Source of the DNA: Caldilineaceae bacterium
GTDB taxonomy: Bacteria > Chloroflexota > Anaerolineae > Caldilineales > Caldilineaceae
Assembly: GCA_022824685.1 (NCBI GenBank)
Contig: JAJDZJ010000218.1
Span: 1-37,231 of the forward strand
Length of the DNA: 37,231 bases
Direction: 5' to 3'
Made by a program: the position numbers and the translations under genes. Under the pieces are notes generated by a model. That model ran no database searches, was not told where the DNA came from, and worked only from the letters and a program-made list of their open reading frames with translations. Within the stretch, counting starts at the first letter, position 1; each line of letters starts with the position of its first letter. Shown one piece after another: positions 17,164-25,623 of this stretch.

Positions 17164-18321
17164 CTAAGACGCCCTTCCGGCGGCAATATCCATCAGATAG
17201 ACCTGCCGACCATTCCCTCCGTGGGCTGAATCGATCGTGATCAGCGACCCATCGGCGTTGGATCGCGGATGCAGGTCGCACCGCCACTCGCCCGCGTACT
17301 CCGGAAACGCCCCAAATTCCCCCAGCTCGCGGCGCTGGCCGCTCTCCACACTGTACAGATACAGCTCCTGGACCCTGCCCCCATCTTTGGCGACCGGGTA
17401 GGTGTCATTCAGGATCCAGTTCCTGTCGGCAAGATAGGTGCAGTGACCGTTCAGTTTCATCACGCCCTTGCCGATCACCTCAACCTCCTGCGTGCCGTCC
17501 CGGTACAGATAAAATGCGTCTCCGTGTGAAGGATGCCTGGCCCACGCCAGAATCGTCTCAGGATCGCGCCAGATGAAGTGGGATGTATGGCCGTACTGGT
17601 CAACCGGGTAGATGGCGGATCCGTCCGTAGCCGCGGTCATCATACGGGTATGGAATCCCGATTCGTCGAAGCGCCAGCGGTGCAGAAAGATGAAGCGCGA
17701 ACCGTCGGTATTGAAGAGCAGGTGGTTGAAGTAGTGCTTTGCCCCGCTGATGTCCATGTGGGGATAGGGGATAGCGGCCACCTGGGCGATGGTGACGATG
17801 TGGGATGCCTCGCCGGTCCCGAGGTCAACGGTATAGATGCCGGAACTGTCCGGCGCCAGCTGATCGAAATTGGGGTCGGGGATGCCGGCGTAGCCATAGC
17901 CGGGCCGCATGTGGTTGATACGGCGGAAGTCGGCGCCGATGGCAGTGCGTCCGTCGGGCGAGAGCGTATAGACCGGATAGCCGATGGTGCGTTTCTTCCC
18001 GGTATGAACATCCAGGATGTGGCAGACGAAGCGGCCGCCTTCTCGATCGTTCCAGATCACTTCGCTCTCCGAGCCGGGTACCCACTGGAGCATGCATCCC
18101 TGCTGCCAGCACCAGGCAGATGTCGTTCCCAGCTCAATCCAGCGGTCGCCGTCGGCCAGGTCGATCATTCCGACCCCGATCACGTCCTCTGCATTGGGCG
18201 AACGGTGTTCGAAGTCGACCTCCATTGCCAGCGCGTAGCGGCTGGAAGGGTCGAACTGCAGCTTGTCGTAGTAGCCGAACCAGTGATGCTTCGGCCCGGA
18301 AGTGATGGGGCGCAAGCTCAT
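17164..18321 (-). CDS. Oligogalacturonate-lyase-like beta-propeller protein (copy 1)
   Basis: This 385-residue protein is a TolB/oligogalacturonate lyase (PL22)-like beta-propeller without a signal peptide, so it is cytoplasmic. It starts RPITSGPKHHWFGYYDK and repeats DG-type blade turns. Histidines at 248 (SHFIW), 293 (NGHC) and 351 (RCDLHPR) fall close to the places where, from memory, PL22 lyases carry the catalytic base and manganese ligands (242, 287, 353/355); the HPH signature is changed to DLHPR. Cleavage of unsaturated or oligomeric uronates is plausible but not shown. It lies last in the ABC transporter operon, 33 bases after the OppF-like gene. GGAG lies about 9 bases before the ATG. 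Two paralogues lie at 30571 and 31838. Confidence 0.72.
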   Translation of the reverse strand: MSLRPITSGPKHHWFGYYDKLQFDPSSRYALAMEVDFEHRSPNAEDVIGVGMIDLADGDRWIELGTTSAWCWQQGCMLQWVPGSESEVIWNDREGGRFVCHILDVHTGKKRTIGYPVYTLSPDGRTAIGADFRRINHMRPGYGYAGIPDPNFDQLAPDSSGIYTVDLGTGEASHIVTIAQVAAIPYPHMDISGAKHYFNHLLFNTDGSRFIFLHRWRFDESGFHTRMMTAATDGSAIYPVDQYGHTSHFIWRDPETILAWARHPSHGDAFYLYRDGTQEVEVIGKGVMKLNGHCTYLADRNWILNDTYPVAKDGGRVQELYLYSVESGQRRELGEFGAFPEYAGEWRCDLHPRSNADGSLITIDSAHGGNGRQVYLMDIAAGRAS

Positions 18322-18354
18322 CAGCGCTCTCTCCTCGTTTGTGCTTGATTGGGT

Positions 18355-19365
18355 CTATGTTGTGCCGGCGCCGGCCAGGTCCAGCTCTTCGGCATAGTGG
18401 CAGGCGACGAAACGACTGTCAGCGAAGCGGCGCAGTTCAGGTGTTTCCTGGTTGCAGCGTTCCTGGGCGTAACGGCAGCGGGGATGGAAGTAACAGCCGG
18501 AGGGCGGGTCGGAAGGGTCGGCTACTTCACCCTCGAGGACAATGCGCTCGCCCTGGCTGTGGGCTGGGCCGGCCACGTGGACGGCTGAGAGCAGTGCCTC
18601 GGTGTAGGGATGCAGAGGTTTGCGGTAGAGATCGTCGGCCTCTGCCAGCTCCACCAACTTGCCCACATACATCACCGCCACGCGATCGCTGATATGCTTG
18701 ACAACGCCCAGATCATGGGCGATGAACAGGTAGGTCAGATCGAGTTCGCGCTGCAGAAATTTGAGCAGATTGAGGATCTGCGCCTGCACCGACACGTCAA
18801 GCGCGGAGACCGGTTCATCGGCGATGACGAGGGTCGGGTTGAGAATGAGGGCGCGGGCGATGCCGATGCGTTGACGTTGTCCGCCGCTGAAGGCATGGGG
18901 ATAACGTGAGATGTATTCCGGCCGCAGGCCGACAAGCCGCAGCATCTCAACGACGCGGTCCTCCAGTTCGGACCCCCGGCTCATCCCGTTCAGGCGCAGG
19001 GGCTCCCCAATAATGTCGAGGAGGGTTTTGCGGGGGTTCAGAGAGGTGTAGGGGTCCTGGAATATCATCTGCAGGTGGGAGCGGACAGGCCTGAGGGAGG
19101 CGTTGTCGAGCGTGGCCAGGTCGTAGTCCTCACCCTCTTCGCCGTGGGGACGGAACTGAATGCTTCCCGCCGTTGGCTCGTAGAGACGCATAATGAGACG
19201 GCCCACGGTCGTTTTGCCGCAACCGCTTTCGCCGACCAGGCCCAGTGTTTCACCCTTTTTCAGCGCAAAGTCTACTCCGTCAACAGCCTTAATGTGGCTT
19301 ACGACTTTGGAGAACAGCCCGGCTGTGAGGGGAAAGTGTTTTTTGAGTCCATTGACTTCCAGCAA
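18355..19365 (-). CDS. oppF: ABC transporter ATP-binding protein, OppF type
   Basis: A 336-residue ATPase of the dipeptide/oligopeptide importer family, driving uptake from the inner face of the membrane. Visible are Walker [14 protein letters not shown], the signature [15 protein letters not shown], Walker [14 protein letters not shown], and the C-terminal cysteine-rich oligopeptide extension ([15 protein letters not shown]), which probably holds an iron-sulfur cluster. No ATG or GTG starts this frame near its conserved LLEVNGLKK beginning. I choose TTG 19365; ATT 19395 has AGAGGA 8 bases upstream and is a real alternative, and a TTG at 19641 would overlap the preceding gene by about 254 bases. 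It follows the OppD-like gene. Confidence 0.82.
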   Translation of the reverse strand: MLEVNGLKKHFPLTAGLFSKVVSHIKAVDGVDFALKKGETLGLVGESGCGKTTVGRLIMRLYEPTAGSIQFRPHGEEGEDYDLATLDNASLRPVRSHLQMIFQDPYTSLNPRKTLLDIIGEPLRLNGMSRGSELEDRVVEMLRLVGLRPEYISRYPHAFSGGQRQRIGIARALILNPTLVIADEPVSALDVSVQAQILNLLKFLQRELDLTYLFIAHDLGVVKHISDRVAVMYVGKLVELAEADDLYRKPLHPYTEALLSAVHVAGPAHSQGERIVLEGEVADPSDPPSGCYFHPRCRYAQERCNQETPELRRFADSRFVACHYAEELDLAGAGTT

Positions 19366-19387
19366 TGGAGAGCTGTTATCAGCGTTG

Positions 19388-20437
19388 CTATGAATGGCTG
19401 GAATCCTCTGCGACTGGGGGTCTTTCCTGGCGAGCGTGTTCGGTATACAGAAGACAGCGCACTTCGCGGTTGTCTTCCAGGGTGATTGGCTCAGGCACGA
19501 TTTCGTCGCAAACGCCTTCGATGAAGTCGGCGCAACGGGTATGGAAGGGGCAGCCGTTGAGGGTGCTGTAGGGGTCGGGCACAACGCCGCGGATCGTTTG
19601 CAACCAGTCCCGCTTTTGGTCCAAGCGCGGCAGCGATTCAAGCAGCGCGATGGTATAGGGATGCTTGGGGTCGCGGAAGATGTCGGCGGCCGCGCCCTGT
19701 TCGACTACCTTGCCCAGGTACATAACGGCCACTTCGTCAGCCATGTCGGCGACAACGCCGAGATCGTGGGTGATAAACATGATGGCCATGTCCAGATCGG
19801 CCTGCAGCCCTTGCATCAGCTCGAGAATCTGGGCCTCGGTGGTCACGTCCAGCGCGGTGGTCGGTTCATCCGCGATGAGGAGGCTCGGATGGCAGGAGAG
19901 TGCCATCGCAATCATCACGCGCTGACACATGCCGCCGCTGAGTTGGTGGGCAAAGGCGTCCAGTCGTTGCTCTGCCATTGGAATATGCACCTGCCGCAGC
20001 ATGTCGACGGCGATCTCCTCCGCTTCTAGGCGAGAAACCGCCTGGTGCAGCAGGATATTCTCGGTGATCTGGTCGCCGATTCTGTGTACAGGGCTGAGCG
20101 AGGCGCGCGGCTCCTGGAAGATCATCGCTATCTCGCCGCCGCGGATGGCGCGCATTTCGGTTCCGGTTGCAGAGAGCTGCAGCAGATCTATGGAAGCGCT
20201 CTGTCCGTTTTGATCGGGCCGGGAGTAGAGAATCTCGCCGTCCACGGTGTGCCCTGGCGGCCGCACCATGCGCATGATCGAGCGGGCGGTGACGCTCTTG
20301 CCGCAGCCGCTCTCTCCCACCACACCCAACACCTGCCCGCGACGGATGGAGAAGGTAGTGTGGTCTACCGCTTTGGCAACTCCTTCCGCCATAAAGAAAT
20401 GTGTTTGCAGGTCTCTGACTTCAAGCAGCGTGTCCAT
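19388..20437 (-). CDS. oppD: ABC transporter ATP-binding protein, OppD type
   Basis: A 349-residue ATPase partner of the OppF-like protein. Walker A GESGCGKS is at 41-48, Walker [14 protein letters not shown] follows the signature LSGGMCQRV (the usual Arg after SGGM is Cys here), and an oligopeptide C-terminal segment ([16 protein letters not shown]) is present. It starts at ATG 20437, 68 bases after the OppC stop, with no clear ribosome site. Together with B, C and F it makes a complete importer. Confidence 0.86.
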   Translation of the reverse strand: MDTLLEVRDLQTHFFMAEGVAKAVDHTTFSIRRGQVLGVVGESGCGKSVTARSIMRMVRPPGHTVDGEILYSRPDQNGQSASIDLLQLSATGTEMRAIRGGEIAMIFQEPRASLSPVHRIGDQITENILLHQAVSRLEAEEIAVDMLRQVHIPMAEQRLDAFAHQLSGGMCQRVMIAMALSCHPSLLIADEPTTALDVTTEAQILELMQGLQADLDMAIMFITHDLGVVADMADEVAVMYLGKVVEQGAAADIFRDPKHPYTIALLESLPRLDQKRDWLQTIRGVVPDPYSTLNGCPFHTRCADFIEGVCDEIVPEPITLEDNREVRCLLYTEHARQERPPVAEDSSHS

Positions 20438-20505
20438 AGGTTTAACCGCGACGACTGTTCATCTGCAAAATGAGGCGATTGACTCTGAAATAGGGACAGA
20501 TCCAG

Positions 20506-21711
20506 CTACAGGTCGGCGTAGGGGTCAGCCGCGTCACGCAGGCCGTCACCTATGAAGTTAAGCGCCAGCACTGTCACGACAACGAACATGGCCGGCCACA
20601 GAATCCACGGGTGGATAGCGATCTCCACGACCTGCTGGGCGTCTTTCAGCATCACGCCCCAACTTACAGTCGGCGAAACCAGTCCCAGCCCCAGAAAGCT
20701 CAGCGCGGTTTCGCCGATAATCATACCGGGAATGGCGAGTGTAATATCCACCAGCACGTAACTCATGAAGGAGGGCACGAGGTGCTGCCAAATCAGGTAC
20801 CACTGGTTTGCGCCGGCCGATTGGGCAGCCAGAACAAAGTCCTCATTGCGCAGGGAAAGGAATTTGCCCCTCACAACGCGCGCCAGAGTCGTCCAGGCGA
20901 GCAACGAAAGGATGATAGTGATGCCAAAATAGACTCGAAGCTGCGGCCAGTCTGCCGGCATTGCCGCAGCCAGTCCCATCCAGAGAGGGATTGTCGGGAT
21001 GGAGCGGATAAACTCGATTAGTCTCTGGATCAGGTTGTCTACCAGTCCGCCGTAGAGTCCTGAAAGGCCACCGAGCACCAGTCCGATGACCAGGGCGATA
21101 GTAACGCCGACCAGACCGATGGTTAAGGAGATGCGGGCGCCGTACAGTGCGCGACCGAAGATGTCACGTCCAAACTTGTCGCCGCCCATAAGAAAGATCG
21201 GACCTATCTCCTCAGCGTTCTCAACTCCGTAGAGATGCCAGTCCATCCTGAAGAGGCCCCATAGCTTGTAAGGGTCACCCTTGACAAAGAACTGGATGGG
21301 ATATTGCTGGGTGCGGTCTTCGACAAAGTCGCGGGTGAAAGTCTCTTTGTTTGTTTCAATCGTGACCGCGTAGACGAATGGACGGCGCCAGCTTCCGTCG
21401 TCGGCTCGAATATGTATGTCTCTGGGCGGGAGATAGAGATGCTTGTTGAAGCGATGCGTCTTGTCGTAGGGCGAAATGATCGGCGCGAGCAGCGCGGAGA
21501 TGTAGAGAAAGGCAAGGAACCACAACGAAAAGACAGCCATTTTGTTGCGCCGGAAGCGAAGCAACATCAACTGACGCGGCGTAAGGAACTGAGTTCTGGA
21601 TTCGGTGAGAGTTCCTTCGGCTTCGAGAAGGTCGGAGAGGTTGCCCCTCTCATAGGGCGATGCCGTAGCGTCGTGCGCGGCCGGCGCACGTGGATTGGCT
21701 GCGCTGGTCAT
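20506..21711 (-). CDS. oppC: ABC transporter permease, OppC type
   Basis: This 401-residue inner membrane permease has an N-terminal cytoplasmic segment and a first helix (AVFSLWFLAFLYISALLAPI). A loop of about 120 residues (DKTHRFNKHLYLPP through KFGRDIFGRALYGARISL) follows, longer than in the usual OppC, and the helices and EAA-like loop (AAQSAGANQWYLIWQHLVP) come after it. ATG 21711 is preferred because it overlaps the OppB stop as ATGA; a longer frame to 21753 would lie within OppB. It pairs with OppB as the transmembrane pore; the substrate (peptide or oligosaccharide) is not readable. Confidence 0.87.
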   Translation of the reverse strand: MTSAANPRAPAAHDATASPYERGNLSDLLEAEGTLTESRTQFLTPRQLMLLRFRRNKMAVFSLWFLAFLYISALLAPIISPYDKTHRFNKHLYLPPRDIHIRADDGSWRRPFVYAVTIETNKETFTRDFVEDRTQQYPIQFFVKGDPYKLWGLFRMDWHLYGVENAEEIGPIFLMGGDKFGRDIFGRALYGARISLTIGLVGVTIALVIGLVLGGLSGLYGGLVDNLIQRLIEFIRSIPTIPLWMGLAAAMPADWPQLRVYFGITIILSLLAWTTLARVVRGKFLSLRNEDFVLAAQSAGANQWYLIWQHLVPSFMSYVLVDITLAIPGMIIGETALSFLGLGLVSPTVSWGVMLKDAQQVVEIAIHPWILWPAMFVVVTVLALNFIGDGLRDAADPYADL

Positions 21712-22706
21712 GTTGTTCCCCGCTCCCCGTAGCGAATCCGCGGATCGACCCATGCCAGGAGAATGTCTGAGATCAGGGTCCCAATCAATGTTAGCGTGCT
21801 CAGAATCATGATCATGCTGGCGGCAAGGTAGAGGTCCTGAGACATTAAGGCGCGCCAGAGCAGAGGCCCGGTCGTGGGTAGATTCAATACGAGGGCAACG
21901 AGAACGGTGCCGGAGACGATCTCGGGAAGCCGCCAGCCGATGGTGCTCAGAATTGGATTCAAGGCCACGCGCACCGGGTATTTCATCGTGAGTTGACCTT
22001 CGCGCAGGCCTTTGGACCGCGCCGTTTCCACGTAGGGGCGGCCCAGTTCATCCAGCGTAGTTGCCCGCATCACGCGGATCGTGCCGGCGGTGCCGGCGGT
22101 GCCGACAATCACGACTGGCAGCCACATGTGCTTGAGCATATCCCAGACCCTGGCTACGCTCCAGTCGGCGTCCAGATATTCGGTGGAAAAGAGGCCGCCG
22201 GCGCTGGCATCGAAGACTTTAATGCCGATGTACATGAAGATGAGCGCAAGGAGGAAATTGGGGGTTGCCAGTCCGATGAAGCCGATGAAGGTAAAGACGT
22301 AGTCGGCGAGGCTGTATTGGCGGACTGCGGAGTAGATGCCGATGGGGATGGCCATGGCGTAGACAAAGAGGAGCGTGAAAAAGGACATGATCATCGTCAG
22401 CATCAGGCGCTCGCCGATCAGCCGGTTGACAGGGCGGTCCCAGTAGAAGGACAGACCCATATCCCCCTGGACGAAGTTGGTGATCCATTTGACGTACTGG
22501 ACGTAACCCGGCTGATTGAGACCGTAGTGCTCTTCGAGGGCGGCGATCTCCTCTTCGCTGAGCTCTTCGCCGGCCGCGGCAAGGTTGGCCACGTAGGTCG
22601 TGACGTAATCACCCGGCGGAAGCTGGATGATTGTGAAGCTGACGATCGATATCAGGATCAGCGTCGGGATAAGCTGCAGAACCCGCCGCAGGATGTACTC
22701 TCGCAT
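21708..22706 (-). CDS. oppB: ABC transporter permease, OppB type
   Basis: A 332-residue permease with the family start MREYILRRVLQLIPTLILISIVSF, an acidic extracytoplasmic loop (LSEEEIAALEEHYGLNQPGY), and the NFVQGDMGLSF segment. The EAA-like loop reads ETARSKGLREGQLTMKY. A short GTAGTAGT repeat (22080-22105) lies before it. It is 84 bases downstream of the binding protein gene and overlaps OppC by 4 bases. Family 5 ABC importers take up oligopeptides, nickel or oligosaccharides. Confidence 0.9.
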   Translation of the reverse strand: MREYILRRVLQLIPTLILISIVSFTIIQLPPGDYVTTYVANLAAAGEELSEEEIAALEEHYGLNQPGYVQYVKWITNFVQGDMGLSFYWDRPVNRLIGERLMLTMIMSFFTLLFVYAMAIPIGIYSAVRQYSLADYVFTFIGFIGLATPNFLLALIFMYIGIKVFDASAGGLFSTEYLDADWSVARVWDMLKHMWLPVVIVGTAGTAGTIRVMRATTLDELGRPYVETARSKGLREGQLTMKYPVRVALNPILSTIGWRLPEIVSGTVLVALVLNLPTTGPLLWRALMSQDLYLAASMIMILSTLTLIGTLISDILLAWVDPRIRYGERGTT

Positions 22707-22790
22707 GACAACTCTTACAACTGTGAGAAGCGGCCCTGGATGGCGGCGTATAGCGGAAACAGACCGCCATCCACGGGCCGCTGGGTTGCG

Positions 22791-24809
22791 TTAACTCTGC
22801 TTATAGAAGAACTGCTCCGGGTGTACAGGCACTGCGCGAATCACGGAGAAGCCCCATACGCCGTCGTCGGGGAAGTTGGTCAGGTTCTTCTTCATCACGA
22901 CCGGCTTGGGGATGCCGACGGTGCCGAAGCCGGGGAGGTAGTCGTAGAACCACTCCCACAACTCGCGGGCGATAGCGACGTGCTCCTCTTCTGTGACCGC
23001 GTCGATCATCTCCTGCCAGCGGTGGAAGACCCAGGCGACTTCGTCCGGCGGCTCGACAGCGATTTCGCTTTCGGTATCGCCTTTCAGCCAGACGTCAAAG
23101 CCTTTGCCCCACGGCACGTTGCACTGTCCGGGGTGGTTGAGTCGCCCGCACCAGACCCAGGTAATGTCGGAAATGTCGCCTTCCCAGCCGGACATCCCCA
23201 TATCATTGGCCGCGACCAGTTCATTGAGGTGGGAACGGTTGATTGGTCTGATTGACGGGTCGAGGCCCACGGCGCGCCACTGTTCGACGACCAGTTCAAA
23301 CACATCGAGGACGTCAGCCTGCTCGGTGTCAAGCTGGATGACCCAGCTTACGCGAGAACCGTCAGGGAAGAGTCGGAAACCGTCGGAGTCTTTCTCCGAG
23401 TAACCGGCCTGGTCTAGCAGATCCATTGCCATGTCGGGGTCGAACTGGGCCCAGTGATCTTCATCGCCCTCCTCGTAGTACTTGGATCCCGGCCAGGCGG
23501 CCCACTGCCGCGGCTCACCCAGGCCGAAGTAGACGACGTCGTTGATCTCTTCACGGTTGATCGACACAGACATCGCGTGCCGTACGTCTTTGTTGTTGAA
23601 GAACGCACGAACCTGCGGGTCCTTATGGGTATGGTTGGGTACGATGACGGTCCGGCCGGGGAAGGTCGACTTCCACATCTTTATCTTCAGGTCTGCCGCT
23701 TCCAGGTTGGCCTGGTAGAGCTCCATGTTGGCCAGGTCGGCCTGGCGACCGGAGAATTCCAGCTCCCCTGCGATCAGTTTGGCGTTTGCGACTTCACGAT
23801 TGTCGATGACGAAGACGATCGTTTTGTCGATGTAGGGCAGCTGGTTGCCGGCCGTGTCCACCTTCCAGTAATAAGGATTGCGTTCATAAGTGTGATGATC
23901 GGGGGCATCGTCAACGCGGATGAAGGCGGTCATGCCTGGCAGCCCAACCTGCGCGGGAATGGTCGAGCCGACGCGGCCCTTGTCGCGCAGGAGCTGGTGC
24001 CAGTCTTCGAACCCGGCCTCTTCCGTCATCGCCGCGATTTCGTCGGCATCACCGTGGTCAGGATGGAACTGCTTCAGATAGTGCGCCGGCTGCCACAGTC
24101 CGCCCTGTGATCCGGCGTAGAAAGTCTCGTGCAGCACGATCAGGGGATAGGGTTTGGAGAAGGAAAGCTTGATTGTGTAATCGTCGATCTTTTCCATCTC
24201 GAGCGGGTCGCCGGCGGCAGATGCCCCCGCCTTCCAGGCGCTTGGCGGACCACCGGGCGCGTACTCTTCGTTGAGCCAAAGTTCATGCCACGAAAACATG
24301 AAGTCGTCGGCGCTGAAGGGCGCGCCGTCCGACCATTTGAGCCCCTCGCGCAGGTGGAGTATCTGCTCGGTGGCGTCGTCGTTGAACTCCCAGCTAACGG
24401 CCAGGCCGCTGGTAATCGAGGAGAAATCAGGTGCGATGCGCAGAATCAACTCGGTGCCCATAACCGCCTGGGGGTCCCCGAAGAGATGATTGGGATTGCC
24501 GATGGCGACGCGGGTGGTGCCGCCGTACTGGCCGATCTCGTCCAGAGGCTCGATGACAACCGGGTTGGCGGGGAGTCGTTCGTCTACGGGAGGCAGGTCA
24601 CCGGATGCGACCCGCTCTGCCAGGAGCGGAGATTCATTGTACTTGGATGGCGGCCCGGACTCGGCGGCGGGTTCTGCGGCTGCGGGGGCCTCATCAGCGG
24701 CTTCAGGTTCATCGTCGCCGCCGGGCGCGCCGCAGGCGGCGGCGACAGCCGCGGCGGCCGAGAGACCGCTCATTCGCAAGAAGGTTCTACGATCCATTCC
24801 GTCCTTCAT
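22791..24809 (-). CDS. Family 5 extracellular solute-binding lipoprotein (copy 1)
   Basis: A 672-residue SBP_bac_5 (peptide/oligosaccharide) binding protein. Residues 1-30 form a twin-arginine leader (DRRTFLRMSG) that ends in a lipobox (VAAACG), so it is probably folded before export by Tat and then lipid-anchored. A Glu/Ala/Pro-rich linker follows, then the binding domain (LREGLKWSDGAPFSADDF, RNPYYWKVDTAGNQLPYID). The start is ATG 24809 with AAGGA about 10 bases upstream; ATG 24797 (AAGGA about 5 bases upstream) is possible. It heads the transporter operon and feeds OppB/C. Two paralogues lie nearby. Confidence 0.87.
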   Translation of the reverse strand: MKDGMDRRTFLRMSGLSAAAAVAAACGAPGGDDEPEAADEAPAAAEPAAESGPPSKYNESPLLAERVASGDLPPVDERLPANPVVIEPLDEIGQYGGTTRVAIGNPNHLFGDPQAVMGTELILRIAPDFSSITSGLAVSWEFNDDATEQILHLREGLKWSDGAPFSADDFMFSWHELWLNEEYAPGGPPSAWKAGASAAGDPLEMEKIDDYTIKLSFSKPYPLIVLHETFYAGSQGGLWQPAHYLKQFHPDHGDADEIAAMTEEAGFEDWHQLLRDKGRVGSTIPAQVGLPGMTAFIRVDDAPDHHTYERNPYYWKVDTAGNQLPYIDKTIVFVIDNREVANAKLIAGELEFSGRQADLANMELYQANLEAADLKIKMWKSTFPGRTVIVPNHTHKDPQVRAFFNNKDVRHAMSVSINREEINDVVYFGLGEPRQWAAWPGSKYYEEGDEDHWAQFDPDMAMDLLDQAGYSEKDSDGFRLFPDGSRVSWVIQLDTEQADVLDVFELVVEQWRAVGLDPSIRPINRSHLNELVAANDMGMSGWEGDISDITWVWCGRLNHPGQCNVPWGKGFDVWLKGDTESEIAVEPPDEVAWVFHRWQEMIDAVTEEEHVAIARELWEWFYDYLPGFGTVGIPKPVVMKKNLTNFPDDGVWGFSVIRAVPVHPEQFFYKQS

Positions 24810-24977
24810 GATGGTACATTCCTTTCGTATGTGATTGGAAATTCCAGTTGTCTTCGCATCGATTTCGTGAGAACGGCTGCGCAGTTCAGGGAGGGCCGGG
24901 GAGGTCGATCCAAGACAACGTTGGTCTCAACTGCCATGTCAGGCTGCGTACAGCGGTTCGGCGGCTGGATTAGCAAC

Positions 24978-25487
24978 CTACGCGCCGACATCAACCGTGG
25001 TGTTCAGAATGGTCAACATGACCCATTCCATCATGCCTTTCCAGTACTCGTAGCGCTCACTGGTGGCGCCTTGGACAACGACCGAATAGAGCAGATTCCC
25101 TGCGCAGAAGAGCCGCGCTCGCCGGCGGCGGGTCGTCCCATCCTGAAGGAAGGTGCAGACCCACTCCTTGCCCCAGTCGCCTACCTCGACCAAATCATCG
25201 AGTTTCTCGACGACACACTCGTCGAGTTGCTGCAGCCCCTCTTCGATGCCTTCTGCCAGCAGTGAGCTCTCTTCATTGGCCAGCGGCTGGCCCATATCCT
25301 GGACCGTGACGGAGATGAAAGTAGCTTCGTCGGAAGGGTCCGGATACAGACTTGCCGCGGGGTTGGGTGTATCGGTCTCCTGCAACTGCCACTCGGGGGG
25401 ATACCAGAATGAGGGATAGCCGGCGTCGTGCTTGTACATCTTGACGGAGGTGAATCTCGGCCTGGGCGGCTGCCGTGTCGATGACAT
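24978..25487 (-). CDS. DcrB/PsbP-like small protein of unknown function
   Basis: A 169-residue protein starting at ATG 25487; a longer frame to 25565 is possible but less likely. The pattern YPSFWYPPEWQL, ATFISVTVQDM, KEWVCTFLQDGTTRRRRARLF and NLLYSVVVQGATSERYEY suggests the PsbP/DcrB-like fold found in exported or lipid-linked proteins, but no clear signal peptide is visible. It lies between two binding-protein genes on the same strand, 168 bases upstream of the next one, so it may be a transporter accessory. Function unknown; the ribosome site is weak. Confidence 0.6.
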   Translation of the reverse strand: MSSTRQPPRPRFTSVKMYKHDAGYPSFWYPPEWQLQETDTPNPAASLYPDPSDEATFISVTVQDMGQPLANEESSLLAEGIEEGLQQLDECVVEKLDDLVEVGDWGKEWVCTFLQDGTTRRRRARLFCAGNLLYSVVVQGATSERYEYWKGMMEWVMLTILNTTVDVGA

Positions 25488-25623
25488 GGGGATAGCTGGT
25501 CTCGTTTTTTGCGGTGTATTCTTACACGGTCCTGGTCGGAGGTCGAACTTCTCAGGGCGACGCAACTGTTCCCACGCGGTTCAGGTGCAGTTGCGTCGTC
25601 CTGGACTCTCTTTACGGCATGCC

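Noticed and set aside
22080..22105. Tandem GTGCCGGCG-type repeat inside oppB
   Set aside because: It encodes a GTAGTAGT segment in a loop where Gly/Ala/Thr repeats are normal for this permease family.
24129..25265. Plus-strand frame of 378 codons across binding protein 1 and the next gene
   Set aside because: It is antisense to two supported genes and shows no domain or start site.
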